From positions 124,001-188,000 of the forward strand of contig NZ_JADFAJ010000001.1 in NCBI RefSeq assembly GCF_015665295.1: a DNA stretch of 64,000 nucleotides, given 5' to 3'. Source of the DNA: Maricaulis sp. GTDB lineage: Bacteria; Pseudomonadota; Alphaproteobacteria; Caulobacterales; Maricaulaceae. The notes beneath the pieces were generated by a model. That model saw only the letters and a list, made by a program, of their open reading frames with translations. It ran no database searches and was not told the DNA's origin. This document shows, piece by piece, positions 52,097 through 61,619 of this stretch. The position numbers were made by a program, and so were the translations under genes. The stretch's first letter is position 1. Each line of letters begins with the position of its first letter.

Positions 52097-53835
52097 CCGG
52101 CTTTCCGGGCGCGCCGCTGGGCAAAGCGTTGCGGCGCCAGCGCCACCCGCCCGTCCATTGCCAGCACCGATGCGCCACCACTCAAGCGGCTGACCAGGTC
52201 TTCGGCCAGAAGCGGCGCATGTGCAAAGCCTCGTGAGCCGAGGCCCGACAGTATTGAAACTCGCTGGTCGAGCGCGCCGACAATCGGCAGGCGATCCGGT
52301 GTTGAGGCCCGCACGCCGCTCCAGCGCTCGCAAACATCACCCAGCGCCAGCCGTGGCATTCGCGCCGCCACGGCCTGCCGGAAGCCGGCTTCAGCCGCCT
52401 CATCGGGCGCCGCCCGTTCGCCGCGAACATGGGTCGCGCCGACCAGCACGCCCGCCCCGGCCCTGCACGCGTAATGGCCCCAGCTGACCGGCGCCTCGGG
52501 CGCCCGCCCCTCGAACACCGCGACCTGTCCGGCACTCGCGGAAACGTCGCTGCAGACCGCCGCGCTTCCGGCGCCTGTGGCGATGACCAGGTGCGCCGCT
52601 TCAAGTCGGCACACATCATCCTTGTCGAACAGGCGCACCCCGTCAGCCGAGGCCTCATGACGCCGGAACTGCCAGTCCTGGCGGGCGCATCCGCCAATCA
52701 GGCCAGCGACCAGACGCGACGGTTCAAACCGTCCGCCGCAGCGGATCAGGAGTTGATGACCCTGCCAGTCGAGATGGTCAGGCAACCACGCGGCGAGCAC
52801 AGCAAAGCGCGCCGCCTCGCGTTCATCCCGGGGCAGGCGGATCACCGGGTCGGCGTGAAACCCGTCGCGGCCATCATAGAGCCGGCGCGCGAAATCGAAG
52901 GCCGCCATTGTGGCGCGGACATGCGGACGGTCGGCCTTTTCCAGGCGCGGCGTCAACAGGCCGGCAGGTGCATTCGACGCCATGCCGGGCGCGCCGGGCT
53001 GGTCGATCAGGACTGTGTCGATACCCCGCGCGGTCAGGGCATGAGTCAGGCTGGCACCCGCGATGCCGGCGCCGATCACGGCAACCGGACCACCCTCGAG
53101 CGGCCGTGCCCGTGCAACCGCCTCTCCGGGCCAGATCGCCTCCAGTCGTTCGCGTTTTCGGCCGAAGCCCGGCTGTTTGGCAACGGCGAACCCGGCCTCG
53201 GCAAGACCCCGCCGGACAAAGCCGGCAACGGTGAAGGTTCCGATCCGTGCGCCCGGGGCTGACAGGGCACCAATCCGGTCGAAGACGGGCTGCGACCACA
53301 TGGCGGCATTCCGGTCCGGCGCGAACCCGTCCAGGAACCAGGCGTCGACCGGCCCTTCGATCTGCGCCAGCGCCGCCTCAACCTCGTCCTGGAAAACCGT
53401 GATGGCGAAACGGTCCTCGGGGAAAACCAGACGCTGCGGCCCTCTAAGACGGCTCGGCCATTGTGCCAACAGGCAACCGGCGAGTCCGGCGAGTTGCGGC
53501 CAGGCGGCAAAGGCCCGCGCCGCTGCGGTGCGGTCGAGCGGGTGTTTCTCGATCGAGACGAGGTCCAGCCAACCGTCCGCCGGGCGGTTGTCGCGCCAGA
53601 GCTGCCACAGGCCCAGCGCGTTGAGACCGGTCCCGAAACCCAGCTCGCCAACGGTATAATTCCGTCGCCCCGCCCAGGCCTCCGGCAGGCCGCAGGCGCG
53701 CAGGAACACGGCACGCGTTTCCTCCAGCCCATCCTCAGCCGAGAAATACACATCCCCATAATCGCTGGCACGCGGGCCGCCGTCGGCAGACCAGTCGAGC
53801 ACGGCGGGCTGACAGTAGAGCCCGTCGGTCGTCAT
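52081..53835 (-). CDS. mnmC: Bifunctional tRNA 5-methylaminomethyl-2-thiouridine synthesis protein MnmC
   Basis: 584 residues from ATG 53835, which overlaps the upstream stop by four bases; longer frames run into the neighbour. The N-terminal domain (about 1-215) is a SAM methyltransferase with VGELGFGTGLNAL and WFLDGFAPDRN; the C-terminal domain is an FAD oxidase with VAVIGAGIAGASLTHAL. This fusion finishes the wobble-uridine 34 modification in several tRNAs. It is coupled to an RBBP9-like hydrolase gene upstream. Confidence 0.95.
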   Translation of the reverse strand: MTTDGLYCQPAVLDWSADGGPRASDYGDVYFSAEDGLEETRAVFLRACGLPEAWAGRRNYTVGELGFGTGLNALGLWQLWRDNRPADGWLDLVSIEKHPLDRTAAARAFAAWPQLAGLAGCLLAQWPSRLRGPQRLVFPEDRFAITVFQDEVEAALAQIEGPVDAWFLDGFAPDRNAAMWSQPVFDRIGALSAPGARIGTFTVAGFVRRGLAEAGFAVAKQPGFGRKRERLEAIWPGEAVARARPLEGGPVAVIGAGIAGASLTHALTARGIDTVLIDQPGAPGMASNAPAGLLTPRLEKADRPHVRATMAAFDFARRLYDGRDGFHADPVIRLPRDEREAARFAVLAAWLPDHLDWQGHQLLIRCGGRFEPSRLVAGLIGGCARQDWQFRRHEASADGVRLFDKDDVCRLEAAHLVIATGAGSAAVCSDVSASAGQVAVFEGRAPEAPVSWGHYACRAGAGVLVGATHVRGERAAPDEAAEAGFRQAVAARMPRLALGDVCERWSGVRASTPDRLPIVGALDQRVSILSGLGSRGFAHAPLLAEDLVSRLSGGASVLAMDGRVALAPQRFAQRRARKAGQTTG

Positions 53836-54398
53836 TCCGGCGTCGCACCGAGAGACTGGGTGAATTTGGCGAAGGCCATCAGACCTTCCGGCCAGGGACC
53901 ATGACCACTCTCGGCCTCGAAATGTCCGGCCTCGCCGGCATTGCCGAAACGTACGCCCCAATCGCGTGCCCAGGCTTCCGCCTTCATGAGATTGCAGGTC
54001 GGATCATTCGAACTGGCCAGCATCAGGCCGGGAAAGCCGAGCGGTTCACGCGGCACCGGATCGAAGCCGTGATCGCCGTACCTGTCCTTGAGTTCGGGAC
54101 GCTCCCAGTCCGAAGCCCCCACGAGGAACGCACCGGCAACCTTGTCGCCCAGGGCCGGAGCCGCGTGGGCGACGGTGAGTACACCGACCGAGTGCGCAAT
54201 GAGAATGACGGGCTTTTCGGCTTTCGCGACCTCATCGATCAGACGTTGGGCCCAAGCCTCGCGCCGGGGGCGATTCCAGTCATCCTGCTCGACGCGGCGT
54301 GCCGTCGACATCTTGTCCTGCCAGCGGCTTTGCCAGTGGAATGGCGAGGCGTTGCCGAGACCCGGCACGATGAGAAGTTCACTATCCTTGATTTTCAT
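53832..54398 (-). CDS. RBBP9/YdeN-family serine hydrolase
   Basis: 188 residues, the usual size. LLIVPGLGNASPFHWQSRWQ is the family start, ILIAHSVGVLTVAH holds the nucleophile serine, and SSNDPTCN and HFEAESGHGPWP hold the acid and histidine. It is a small cytosolic alpha/beta hydrolase; natural substrate unknown. Its last codon overlaps the mnmC start by four bases, so both are made together. Confidence 0.92.
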   Translation of the reverse strand: MKIKDSELLIVPGLGNASPFHWQSRWQDKMSTARRVEQDDWNRPRREAWAQRLIDEVAKAEKPVILIAHSVGVLTVAHAAPALGDKVAGAFLVGASDWERPELKDRYGDHGFDPVPREPLGFPGLMLASSNDPTCNLMKAEAWARDWGVRFGNAGEAGHFEAESGHGPWPEGLMAFAKFTQSLGATPE

Positions 54399-54456
54399 GC
54401 CGACCTTCTAAACCCAAATCCAGCGTCTGCCAGCCCCGACTTGGTAAGCGGTTGCA

Positions 54457-54493
54457 CAAAAAACAATGGCGCGGAGCCTTTCAACTCCGCGCC
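54457..54493 (-). terminator. Intrinsic terminator of motA
   Basis: On the minus strand a stem of GGCGCGGAG with CTCCGCGCC (54468-54476 with 54485-54493) is followed by ATTGTTTTTTG. It lies 25 bases past the motA stop and marks motA as a single-gene unit. Confidence 0.85.
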
Positions 54494-54518
54494 AGGAACC
54501 CGTGTGTGCCTTGTTGAA

Positions 54519-55391
54519 TCAGGCGACTTCGGCGGGAATAGCGTCCAGCGCGGCCTCAAGCTCGACAAAGCTGGGCTGCATCTTGGAGGGCACGCCACCG
54601 CGACCGATCTCGACCGAGATCTGGGCAGCATTGCCGTGCAGATGGGCGACCAGCACATCCTGGATGATCTTGTAGAAGGCGTGCTCTTCATCATAGACGG
54701 CCTGCATATAGGCCGCGAAAGGACCGACAAAACCGTAGGCGATGAACACGCCAAGAAAGGTTCCGACCAGCGCGCCGCCGATATAGCCGCCCAGAACTGC
54801 CGGCGGGCTTTCGATCGCGCCCATCGTCTTGATGACGCCCAGCACAGCCGCAACAATACCAAGTGCGGGCAGGCCATCGGCCATGGTCTGCATGGCGTGG
54901 GCCGGGTCGGCGGCTTCGTGATGGTGCTTTTCCAGCTGCTTGTCCATCGCGTCCTCGACCTGGTGCGGGTCTTCGAGGTTCATGGTCATCATGCGCAACG
55001 TGTCGCAGATGAAATCGACCGCGAAATGGTCCTTCATGATGCGCGGGAAGCGGGTGAAGATCGAACTTTCCTTGGGGTTCTCGATATGGCTTTCGAGGGC
55101 GATAACCCCTTTTGTCTTCATTGTCTTAGTCAGGAGGAACAACAAGGACAGGAGATCGGTATAGTCCTGCCCTTTCCATTTGGGACCGGTGAAGACCTTG
55201 GAGAGATCGCCCAGGGTTTTCATCACCGTTTTCGGCTTGTTGCCGATCAGGAAAGCCCCGACGGCGGCGCCGCCAATCATCATCATTTCGAAGGGCAGGG
55301 CCTTCAGAATGACATCGAAATGGCCGCCAGCGAGCGCAAAGCCGCCAAACACCATCACGAAAACGACGACAATGCCGATAATCTGAAACAT
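54519..55391 (-). CDS. motA: Flagellar motor stator protein MotA
   Basis: 290 residues with four membrane segments and the long cytoplasmic loop between the second and third. PALGIVAAVLGVIKTMGAIESPPAVLGGYIGGALVGTFLGVFIAYGFVGP is the typical MotA stretch that holds the proton path, and the N-terminus (MFQIIGIVVVFVMVFGGFALAGGHFD) matches the alphaproteobacterial form. It forms the stator with MotB, which is not next to it here, as also in Caulobacter. A near-match to the CtrA site lies upstream. Confidence 0.96.
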   Translation of the reverse strand: MFQIIGIVVVFVMVFGGFALAGGHFDVILKALPFEMMMIGGAAVGAFLIGNKPKTVMKTLGDLSKVFTGPKWKGQDYTDLLSLLFLLTKTMKTKGVIALESHIENPKESSIFTRFPRIMKDHFAVDFICDTLRMMTMNLEDPHQVEDAMDKQLEKHHHEAADPAHAMQTMADGLPALGIVAAVLGVIKTMGAIESPPAVLGGYIGGALVGTFLGVFIAYGFVGPFAAYMQAVYDEEHAFYKIIQDVLVAHLHGNAAQISVEIGRGGVPSKMQPSFVELEAALDAIPAEVA

Positions 55392-55458
55392 TTACCCGTC
55401 CACCACGCTTTCCGGGCGGTTTTTCCACCCGATTTGACCGCACTATGACGGGTTAAGC

Positions 55459-55473
55459 TTAATGTTGGGTTGA
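55459..55473. promoter_or_regulatory. CtrA-like site upstream of motA
   Basis: TTAA-N7-TTGA (TTAA at 55459-55462, TTGA at 55470-55473) differs in one base from the CtrA consensus TTAA-N7-TTAA. It lies about 70 bases upstream of motA; flagellar genes of this group are often under CtrA control. Confidence 0.3.
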
Positions 55474-55577
55474 ACCGGCGTTAGACGGCTGTTTACCCGC
55501 CGCCCCAGCAGATTCACATGGCCAACCATCGGTTTTGGCGTTGGACGGTCCCGGACACGCGGTCTACATCTGCCGCC

Positions 55578-56852
55578 ATGACGCCGCCCTATGATCCCGC
55601 AAATCCGTCCAGCCATGCCGAACGCCGCAAGGCGTTTCGCCTGCTGTTTCTCTGCCTGATGGCGACCGGGATCGGCAACAACATGCTGTTCGCCATCCTG
55701 CCACCGCTGGCGCGCGGGCTGACCGTGCCGGAATACTGGGTCGGGGCGATCTACACCGTGTCCGCTGTCCTTTTCATGACCATGACGCCGATCTGGGGCG
55801 CCTTGTCCGACCGGCGCGGGCGCAAGGGTTTCATCGTCTTCGGCCTGTCGGCCTTTGCCTGCTCGACCCTGATCTTCGCGGCAGCCGCCTGGGCGGGTGA
55901 GAGCGGCTGGGTGCCGCCCCTCGCCGCGATCTTTGCCATGGCGCTGGCGCGCACCCTGTTCGGCTCGCTGGGTTCTGCAACCAACCCGGCGGCCCAGGCC
56001 TATGTCGCCGACAGGACTTCGCCCGCCGAACGCACCGAGGCACTGGCCGGCCTGACTGCCGCTTTCGGCATGGGCGCGGTGATCGGCCCGACCCTTGCCG
56101 CCACCCTGGTGGAACTGGTCGGCGTACCGATCTTCATGGTGATCATCTCGGGCACGGTCGCGCTGGGCGCCTGGGCCGTCTGGCATTACCTGCCGGAGCA
56201 ATCACCGCCGAAACAGCAGAACCGGCCCATCAACCCGTTCAAACAATTCGCCTTTGCTGCCGACCCGCGCATCGCGCCCTTTGTCGGCTATGGCTGCGTC
56301 ACCTGGATCGTGCAGTCACTGAGCCTGTCGACCCTAGCCTTTTTCATCATGGACTCGCTGGGACTGGACGAAGCCCAGGGCCTGCAAATGTCGGCGATTG
56401 CCCTGGCGGCGGGAGCCGGCGCCCTGATCGTCGCCCAGCTGGTCGTTATCCCGGCGATGAAGGCCAGTGCGCGCGTGCTGATGTCGATCGGTGCCCTGAT
56501 CACGATTGCCGGCTTTGCCCTGATGATCGTGGCACCGAATTATGCCGGCATCGTCACCGCCTACATCCTGATCAGCTTTGCCTTCGGCCTGTCACGCTCG
56601 GGCTTCGTCGGCGGCGCCTCGATTGCCGTCCTGCCAGAGGAACAGGGCCGTGCCGCCGGACTGACAACCGCAACTGCCGGTCTGGGCTTCATCATCGGTC
56701 CGGTCGGCGGCCTGTTCATGTACAACCAGCTTGGCCATGTCGTGCCGTATTATGTGGCCGTCGTACTGAGCGTCGTCGCTGCGCTCATCGCCTGGTATCA
56801 CCCGGGCATTCGCAGCGCGGTCGAGGTGGTCAAGGTCGAGCCGGACGTCTGA
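55578..56852 (+). CDS. MFS transporter (DHA1/tetracycline-resistance-like)
   Basis: 424 residues from ATG 55578; ATG 55518 gives 444 but the added residues are not hydrophobic. Twelve membrane segments are seen. GALSDRRGRKG is the MFS motif A between segments 2 and 3, and RTLFGSLGSATNPAAQAYVAD is motif C-like. TetA and multidrug relatives export small molecules by proton antiport, but its substrate cannot be read. It is divergent from motA and followed by the hybrid kinase, which starts 85 bases later. Confidence 0.9.
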   Translation: MTPPYDPANPSSHAERRKAFRLLFLCLMATGIGNNMLFAILPPLARGLTVPEYWVGAIYTVSAVLFMTMTPIWGALSDRRGRKGFIVFGLSAFACSTLIFAAAAWAGESGWVPPLAAIFAMALARTLFGSLGSATNPAAQAYVADRTSPAERTEALAGLTAAFGMGAVIGPTLAATLVELVGVPIFMVIISGTVALGAWAVWHYLPEQSPPKQQNRPINPFKQFAFAADPRIAPFVGYGCVTWIVQSLSLSTLAFFIMDSLGLDEAQGLQMSAIALAAGAGALIVAQLVVIPAMKASARVLMSIGALITIAGFALMIVAPNYAGIVTAYILISFAFGLSRSGFVGGASIAVLPEEQGRAAGLTTATAGLGFIIGPVGGLFMYNQLGHVVPYYVAVVLSVVAALIAWYHPGIRSAVEVVKVEPDV

Positions 56853-56936
56853 CCCGTGCAAGAAGCCGGTCTCAACACCCCGTTAGTCATCTTGCGCTAC
56901 CGATAACCGTTCCAAGCGGTATTGCGCGCGAGTCTC

Positions 56937-58757
56937 ATGACCGGCCAGAAACTGACCCTTCGCTATGCCTTCGCGCTGAGTCTGATCGCAGCTCTGGCGG
57001 TCTGCCTGCTCGCGCTTAGTCAATTCGCGGCGAACCAGGCCGAGGATGATGGTCGCCTGATCAATGACGCCGGGCGCCAACGCATGTTAAGCCAGCGCCT
57101 TGCCCTTCTGGCCAACCATCCGATTGCGCCGGGGGCTACGGAGATGGCCGAGTTCAACGCCGCGCTCGACCTGTTTCGGCACTCGCATGACGATCTGCTT
57201 GCAGCCGCCAACACCCAGTCGGCTCTCGCCGCCGTTTATTACGGCGAGCCCTGGCAGGTGGATCGTGAGAGCCGCAATCTGATCGAGTGGGCCGAACAGA
57301 CGCGGGCGGATGGCTTCGCGGTTGACGCCGTCGCCGCCCTCTTCCTCGCCTCGCAGGACGTGTTGCCCCGGCTCAACGCGGCCACGGGTGCCTTTGAAGC
57401 CCATGCAGCCAATCGCGTGACGAATTTCCGGCGTCTGGAATGGGTCGCCTTCATCCTGACCATTCTGACCCTTTGTCTGGAAGCCTTTCTGATCTTTCGG
57501 CCGGCAGCCCGCGCGATCAACCGCACGATGACACGCCTGCAGGATGCGCGCGAGGCGGCGGATCGTGCCAATGCGGCAAAGTCGGTGTTCCTGGCTCAGA
57601 TGAGTCACGAGATCCGAACGCCGTTGAATGGTGTCCTGGGCATGGCCACCGCGCTGCGGGACACCCAGCTGGATGATGGCCAGAGCCAGATGGTGGGCAC
57701 GATCGCGGCCTCCGGCGACCTGCTCCTGTCAGTTGTCAATGATGTGCTGGACCTGTCAAAGATTGAAGCTGGCGAGCTTGAACTTGAGGCGCTCGAGGTT
57801 TCGCTCGGTCAGGCGCTGGACTGGACGGTGTCGGCCTTCCGCCCCGCCTGTGAGGAAAAGGGGCTCCACCTCGACGCCTCGATCGACCGAAGCGCCGAGG
57901 GCTGGTATCTGGCCGACCCGACCCGCTTGCGCCAGATTCTCAGTAATCTGGTCGGCAATGCCATCAAATTCACCCAGGTCGGTGCGATCACGGTTTCGGT
58001 ACGCTGCTCGGCCGCCGACACGCCCGGTCATGATCGGGTCGAGATCTGTGTGGCCGATACCGGTATCGGCGTTCCCGCGCACAAGTTGAAGAGCATTTTC
58101 GCGCCCTTCACCCAGGCCGACAGCTCTACCACCCGCTCCTATGGCGGCACGGGCCTGGGCCTGCCGATCTGCCATCATCTGGCCCACATGATGGGCGGCG
58201 ACATCTCGGTGCGCTCCCGCGAGGGTTGCGGCTCGATCTTCACAGTCGTTCTGGACCTGCCTCGCACCAAACCACCCGCCATCCCCGCCGCAAGTGAACA
58301 GGTCGACGCGGACGAATCCCGCGGCCTGATCGCCCTGATCGTTGATGATGTCGCGACCAACCGGCTGGTCCTGCAGATCATGCTGGCCAAGCATAATGTC
58401 GAGGTCATCCAGGCAGAGAGCGGGCTTGAGGCCATCGCCGCGGTCGAGATGCGAGGCGATATTGATGTGGTCCTCATGGATGTCCAGATGCCAGACATGG
58501 ACGGCATCGAGACAACGCGCCGGATCCGGCAGCTGCAACTCCGGGAAAACCGCTCCTGCGTGCCGGTGGTCGCCGTCACCGCGAATGTCCTGACGGACCA
58601 GATAGCCGAATACCGGGCCGCCGGCATGAACCGCCATCTGGCCAAACCTATCGATCCGCGCAAACTCGCCAGCCTGCTGGCCCGCCTGCGCGCCGACATC
58701 GCGGGCTCAGAGGCAAAGGCCGCTGAAAACCTGGGCCCGCGCCGTCACTCCGCCTGA
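56937..58757 (+). CDS. Hybrid sensor histidine kinase with PilJ-type sensor
   Basis: 606 residues from ATG 56937; a TTG at 56922 is less likely. Two membrane segments (about 10-30 and 168-188) flank a PilJ-like periplasmic region with [18 protein letters not shown] cytoplasmic HisKA domain holds the phospho-His224 ([12 protein letters not shown]), the ATPase has NLVGNAIKF and DTGIGVP, and a C-terminal receiver has phospho-Asp515 ([13 protein letters not shown]) and Lys in LAKPID. It would pass phosphate to an Hpt protein. No partner is adjacent. The stop overlaps the convergent transglycosylase gene by 13 bases. Confidence 0.94.
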   Translation: MTGQKLTLRYAFALSLIAALAVCLLALSQFAANQAEDDGRLINDAGRQRMLSQRLALLANHPIAPGATEMAEFNAALDLFRHSHDDLLAAANTQSALAAVYYGEPWQVDRESRNLIEWAEQTRADGFAVDAVAALFLASQDVLPRLNAATGAFEAHAANRVTNFRRLEWVAFILTILTLCLEAFLIFRPAARAINRTMTRLQDAREAADRANAAKSVFLAQMSHEIRTPLNGVLGMATALRDTQLDDGQSQMVGTIAASGDLLLSVVNDVLDLSKIEAGELELEALEVSLGQALDWTVSAFRPACEEKGLHLDASIDRSAEGWYLADPTRLRQILSNLVGNAIKFTQVGAITVSVRCSAADTPGHDRVEICVADTGIGVPAHKLKSIFAPFTQADSSTTRSYGGTGLGLPICHHLAHMMGGDISVRSREGCGSIFTVVLDLPRTKPPAIPAASEQVDADESRGLIALIVDDVATNRLVLQIMLAKHNVEVIQAESGLEAIAAVEMRGDIDVVLMDVQMPDMDGIETTRRIRQLQLRENRSCVPVVAVTANVLTDQIAEYRAAGMNRHLAKPIDPRKLASLLARLRADIAGSEAKAAENLGPRRHSA

Positions 58758-59962
58758 GCGGCCTGAGCGGCAATCACCGCGTCATACATGGTCCGACCCA
58801 GATACCCGTCCGCGATCAAGCCATTGGCTCGCTGAAAACCGCGCAAGGCGGCACGGGTATTCGGTCCCGCCAGACCGTCCGGCGTTCCACTGGCAAAGCC
58901 GAGCGCGTTCAGCGCGGCCTGGACGTCACGGGTCTGGCTGCGATTTATCGGCGGATTGCCCTCCGGCCATGGGCCCACCAGCGCCGCTCCCCCGCCGATA
59001 CGGTCGGCCAGATGGGCCACTCCGATCGCATAGGAAGTAGAGTTGTTATAGCGCTTGATGACGCGGAAATTGGGGAAGGTCAGGAAGCCCGGCCCCTGCC
59101 CGCCAGCCGGCAGCTCCAGCCGCGCTGCCCGCATCAGATGGTCGGCCTGCCATTCGCCGGCAGCCGGTGTCAGGCCGAGCATCGCCCATTCGCTGACCAG
59201 GCGCGACTGGTCGGGATCCCAGGCTGCGAAGTCGAAGGTCTCAGGGACACGGACTTCCTGGATCGTCGGGGCACCGGCACGCCAGCCCTCACGGACGAGG
59301 AGATTGGCGGCGGACGCCAGCGCGTCGTGCGGATCGGTCCAGATATTGCGGGTCCCGTCACCATCCCAGTCATGGGCGCGCTCGAGATAGGTCGTCGGGA
59401 TGAATTGCATCTGGCCCATCGCGCCGGCCCAGGAGCCGGTCAGCTGGGCACGGGTCGCATAGCCGGACTCCAGCATTTCGGCGACGGCAAAGAGCTGGGC
59501 CTCGGCCCAGGCGCGGCGGCGGCCTTCCCAGGCCAGGGTCGCGAGCGCCTGCACGATGTCATTATTGCCGGGAATGGCACCATAGGAGCTTTCCAGCCCC
59601 CAGATCGCGATCAGGATCTCCGCCCGTACACCGAAATGCGCCGCGATATCGTCAACTGCATCCCGGTTTTCCGAGATAGCGGCACGCCCATTGGAAATGC
59701 GCAGGTCGGACGCGGCAATATCGAGATAGGACCAGAGCGGGCGGACGAATTCCGGCTGGCTGCGATCACGCTCGATGATCCGCATTTCCGGCTGCAGCCC
59801 GTCGAGCATCGCCGCAGCGGTCGCCTCTTCGACTCCGGACGCCACCAGCCGGACCCGGAATCCGCCGAGCCAGTCGGCGAAGCTTTCACCCTCGGGCTGG
59901 GCGGTCGCACCGGCCGTGATCAGACAAATACTGGCAGCGAGTACAAGCAGTCGATGGATCAT
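58745..59962 (-). CDS. Lytic murein transglycosylase MltB-like with peptidoglycan-binding domain
   Basis: 405 residues. A signal peptide ([16 protein letters not shown]) precedes an MltB-type catalytic domain with the catalytic Glu in [23 protein letters not shown] and [13 protein letters not shown]. The last 65 residues are a PG_binding_1 fold ([31 protein letters not shown]). It cleaves the glycan strand of peptidoglycan to 1,6-anhydro ends in the periplasm. There is no lipobox, so it is soluble, unlike E. coli MltB. It overlaps the DUF1194 gene before it by four bases. Confidence 0.93.
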   Translation of the reverse strand: MIHRLLVLAASICLITAGATAQPEGESFADWLGGFRVRLVASGVEEATAAAMLDGLQPEMRIIERDRSQPEFVRPLWSYLDIAASDLRISNGRAAISENRDAVDDIAAHFGVRAEILIAIWGLESSYGAIPGNNDIVQALATLAWEGRRRAWAEAQLFAVAEMLESGYATRAQLTGSWAGAMGQMQFIPTTYLERAHDWDGDGTRNIWTDPHDALASAANLLVREGWRAGAPTIQEVRVPETFDFAAWDPDQSRLVSEWAMLGLTPAAGEWQADHLMRAARLELPAGGQGPGFLTFPNFRVIKRYNNSTSYAIGVAHLADRIGGGAALVGPWPEGNPPINRSQTRDVQAALNALGFASGTPDGLAGPNTRAALRGFQRANGLIADGYLGRTMYDAVIAAQAAQAE

Positions 59963-60771
59963 CCATTCCTCACGCGCACGGCCGGCTCGAGGAAACGGGT
60001 GGGATCGAGCCCGGCAATTTCGATAATAAGCTTGCGCCGCAGCGCGTCCACGAAATCATCATGCTCATTACTGGGCGAAATGAAGGCACCGGGACCGGTA
60101 ATCACCTGATTTTCGAAATAGGCGCTGACATCGATAGAGACCGAGGGCCGAAACGGATGCTGTCGAACATTGGCGATCGGCAAGCCGTTGACCGTGATGT
60201 TCGCGGTGTCGGCACGGCTCCGCGCCAGGCTGAGGCTCGGCCCGGAATTCTGCGGTCCATCGCCAGAGATATCGATGACCTGACGCACGCCCTCAAAGGC
60301 GTTTTCCTCCATCAGGGTCACCGAACTGTCGATGGCAGCGCCGATGGCGGTGCGGCGACCGGAAATGAAAGGGGCCGTGGCGAGCGTGGCGGCAAATATC
60401 TGGGCGTCTTCCTCTGTCTCGATCACCGTCCACGGCGCGACGACGCGCTGGAAGTCGGCGTCAGCCCACTCCAGATAGACGACAGCGATGCGCCCATAGC
60501 CGCCGCTCTGGATGGCAGAGATGATGTCCGGATCGGCGAGCGCCGCGACATGACCCTCGCGTTGGCGACGCGCCTCGGTCTCGTCGATCGAGGAGGATAC
60601 ATCGACGGCGAGCACCAGTTCGAGATCGACCCGCTCGCGGCCGTCTTCGGTGAATTCATGCGACCGGGCTTCCTCGACCCACGGCGCCGGTTCGCGCGCG
60701 CTGGCACCCAGCAGGAGACAGGCCGCAACCGTCAGAAGGGCAGGTCGAAAGGTCGACAGGCCGGGTATCAC
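59959..60771 (-). CDS. DUF1194 protein, vWA-like, downstream copy
   Basis: 270 residues with a signal peptide (LLTVAACLLLGASA). The core VDLELVLAVDVSSSIDETEAR has the DxSxS metal-ion-dependent adhesion motif of von Willebrand A domains, IDISGDGPQNSG follows as the third MIDAS loop, and FENQVITGPGAF and RKLIIEIAG close the domain. It is a soluble, secreted domain of unknown ligand. Its ATG and stop overlap both neighbours by four bases: the second DUF1194 copy before it and the transglycosylase after it. Confidence 0.85.
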   Translation of the reverse strand: MIPGLSTFRPALLTVAACLLLGASAREPAPWVEEARSHEFTEDGRERVDLELVLAVDVSSSIDETEARRQREGHVAALADPDIISAIQSGGYGRIAVVYLEWADADFQRVVAPWTVIETEEDAQIFAATLATAPFISGRRTAIGAAIDSSVTLMEENAFEGVRQVIDISGDGPQNSGPSLSLARSRADTANITVNGLPIANVRQHPFRPSVSIDVSAYFENQVITGPGAFISPSNEHDDFVDALRRKLIIEIAGLDPTRFLEPAVRVRNG

Positions 60772-61544
60772 GGGGCGCGGCCTACGCTGGCGCCATATTC
60801 GGCATCGACCTCGCCCGGCGACGGCAGGGCACCGGCGATCTCGATGACAAGCTTGCGCAGAATGGCCTCGCGGAATTCGGCCTCGGTCCGCGCCGGCAGC
60901 ACAAAGGCGCCGGGACCCGTGATCACATTGTCGCGGAAATAATCATCCAGATTAACTTCGACCGGACGCACCCAGCGGCCACTGCCAGACGATATGACCG
61001 GCAGACCGTTGACCACGACCTGGGCCGCATCCGCCATCGCCCGCGCCTGGTCCAGCGGCAGCCCCTGATTCTGCGGACCGTCACCGGAAATGTCGATGAT
61101 CAGGCGGGGCGCATTGTAAGCATTCGTCTCGATTCGGTTGACCGCATCGGCCAGTGCTGCGCCGATCGCGGTATAGTGGCCGCGTTCGAGAGGCGCTGCC
61201 GCAACCCGCGAGGCAAAGGCAAGCGCATCCGCTTCCGATCCGATCACCGTCCAGTCCGCCGCAGCGCGCTGGTGCCCGCTGTCGGCCCACTCGACATAGG
61301 TGACGGCGATCCGGCCGAGCGGACCGCCCTGGATCGAGCGGATCACATCCTCGGACGCAAGCGCGGCGACATAGCCCTCGCGCTGGCGCTGAGCCTCTTC
61401 CTCATCCACGGAGTAGGAAATGTCGACGGCGAGCACGAGCTCGACATCGACATCGATCGAACCGGGCTCGTACGCCGATGCAGCGGACGCAGCCACGAAA
61501 AAGGCCGCCAGAACGGCGGCACCCGTATTACCCAAGCCTGTCAT
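60768..61544 (-). CDS. DUF1194 protein, vWA-like, upstream copy
   Basis: 258 residues from ATG 61544; a longer frame starting at TTG 61580 is possible. Signal peptide (AAVLAAFFVAASAASA) and the same layout as the downstream copy: VELVLAVDISYSVDEEEAQRQREG (DxSxS), GHYTAIGAALADAV, IDISGDGPQNQG, FRDNVITGPGAF and RKLVIEIAG. The two copies are clear tandem duplicates that have diverged outside the motifs. It is first in the three-gene unit. Confidence 0.85.
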   Translation of the reverse strand: MTGLGNTGAAVLAAFFVAASAASAYEPGSIDVDVELVLAVDISYSVDEEEAQRQREGYVAALASEDVIRSIQGGPLGRIAVTYVEWADSGHQRAAADWTVIGSEADALAFASRVAAAPLERGHYTAIGAALADAVNRIETNAYNAPRLIIDISGDGPQNQGLPLDQARAMADAAQVVVNGLPVISSGSGRWVRPVEVNLDDYFRDNVITGPGAFVLPARTEAEFREAILRKLVIEIAGALPSPGEVDAEYGASVGRAP

Positions 61545-61619
61545 GCCGCGCACACTATGGAGCGTGTCCGGTCCGGGCAACTTTCGAAGCTGTAAGACAC
61601 GGCCGAGGCAGTCGCACTG

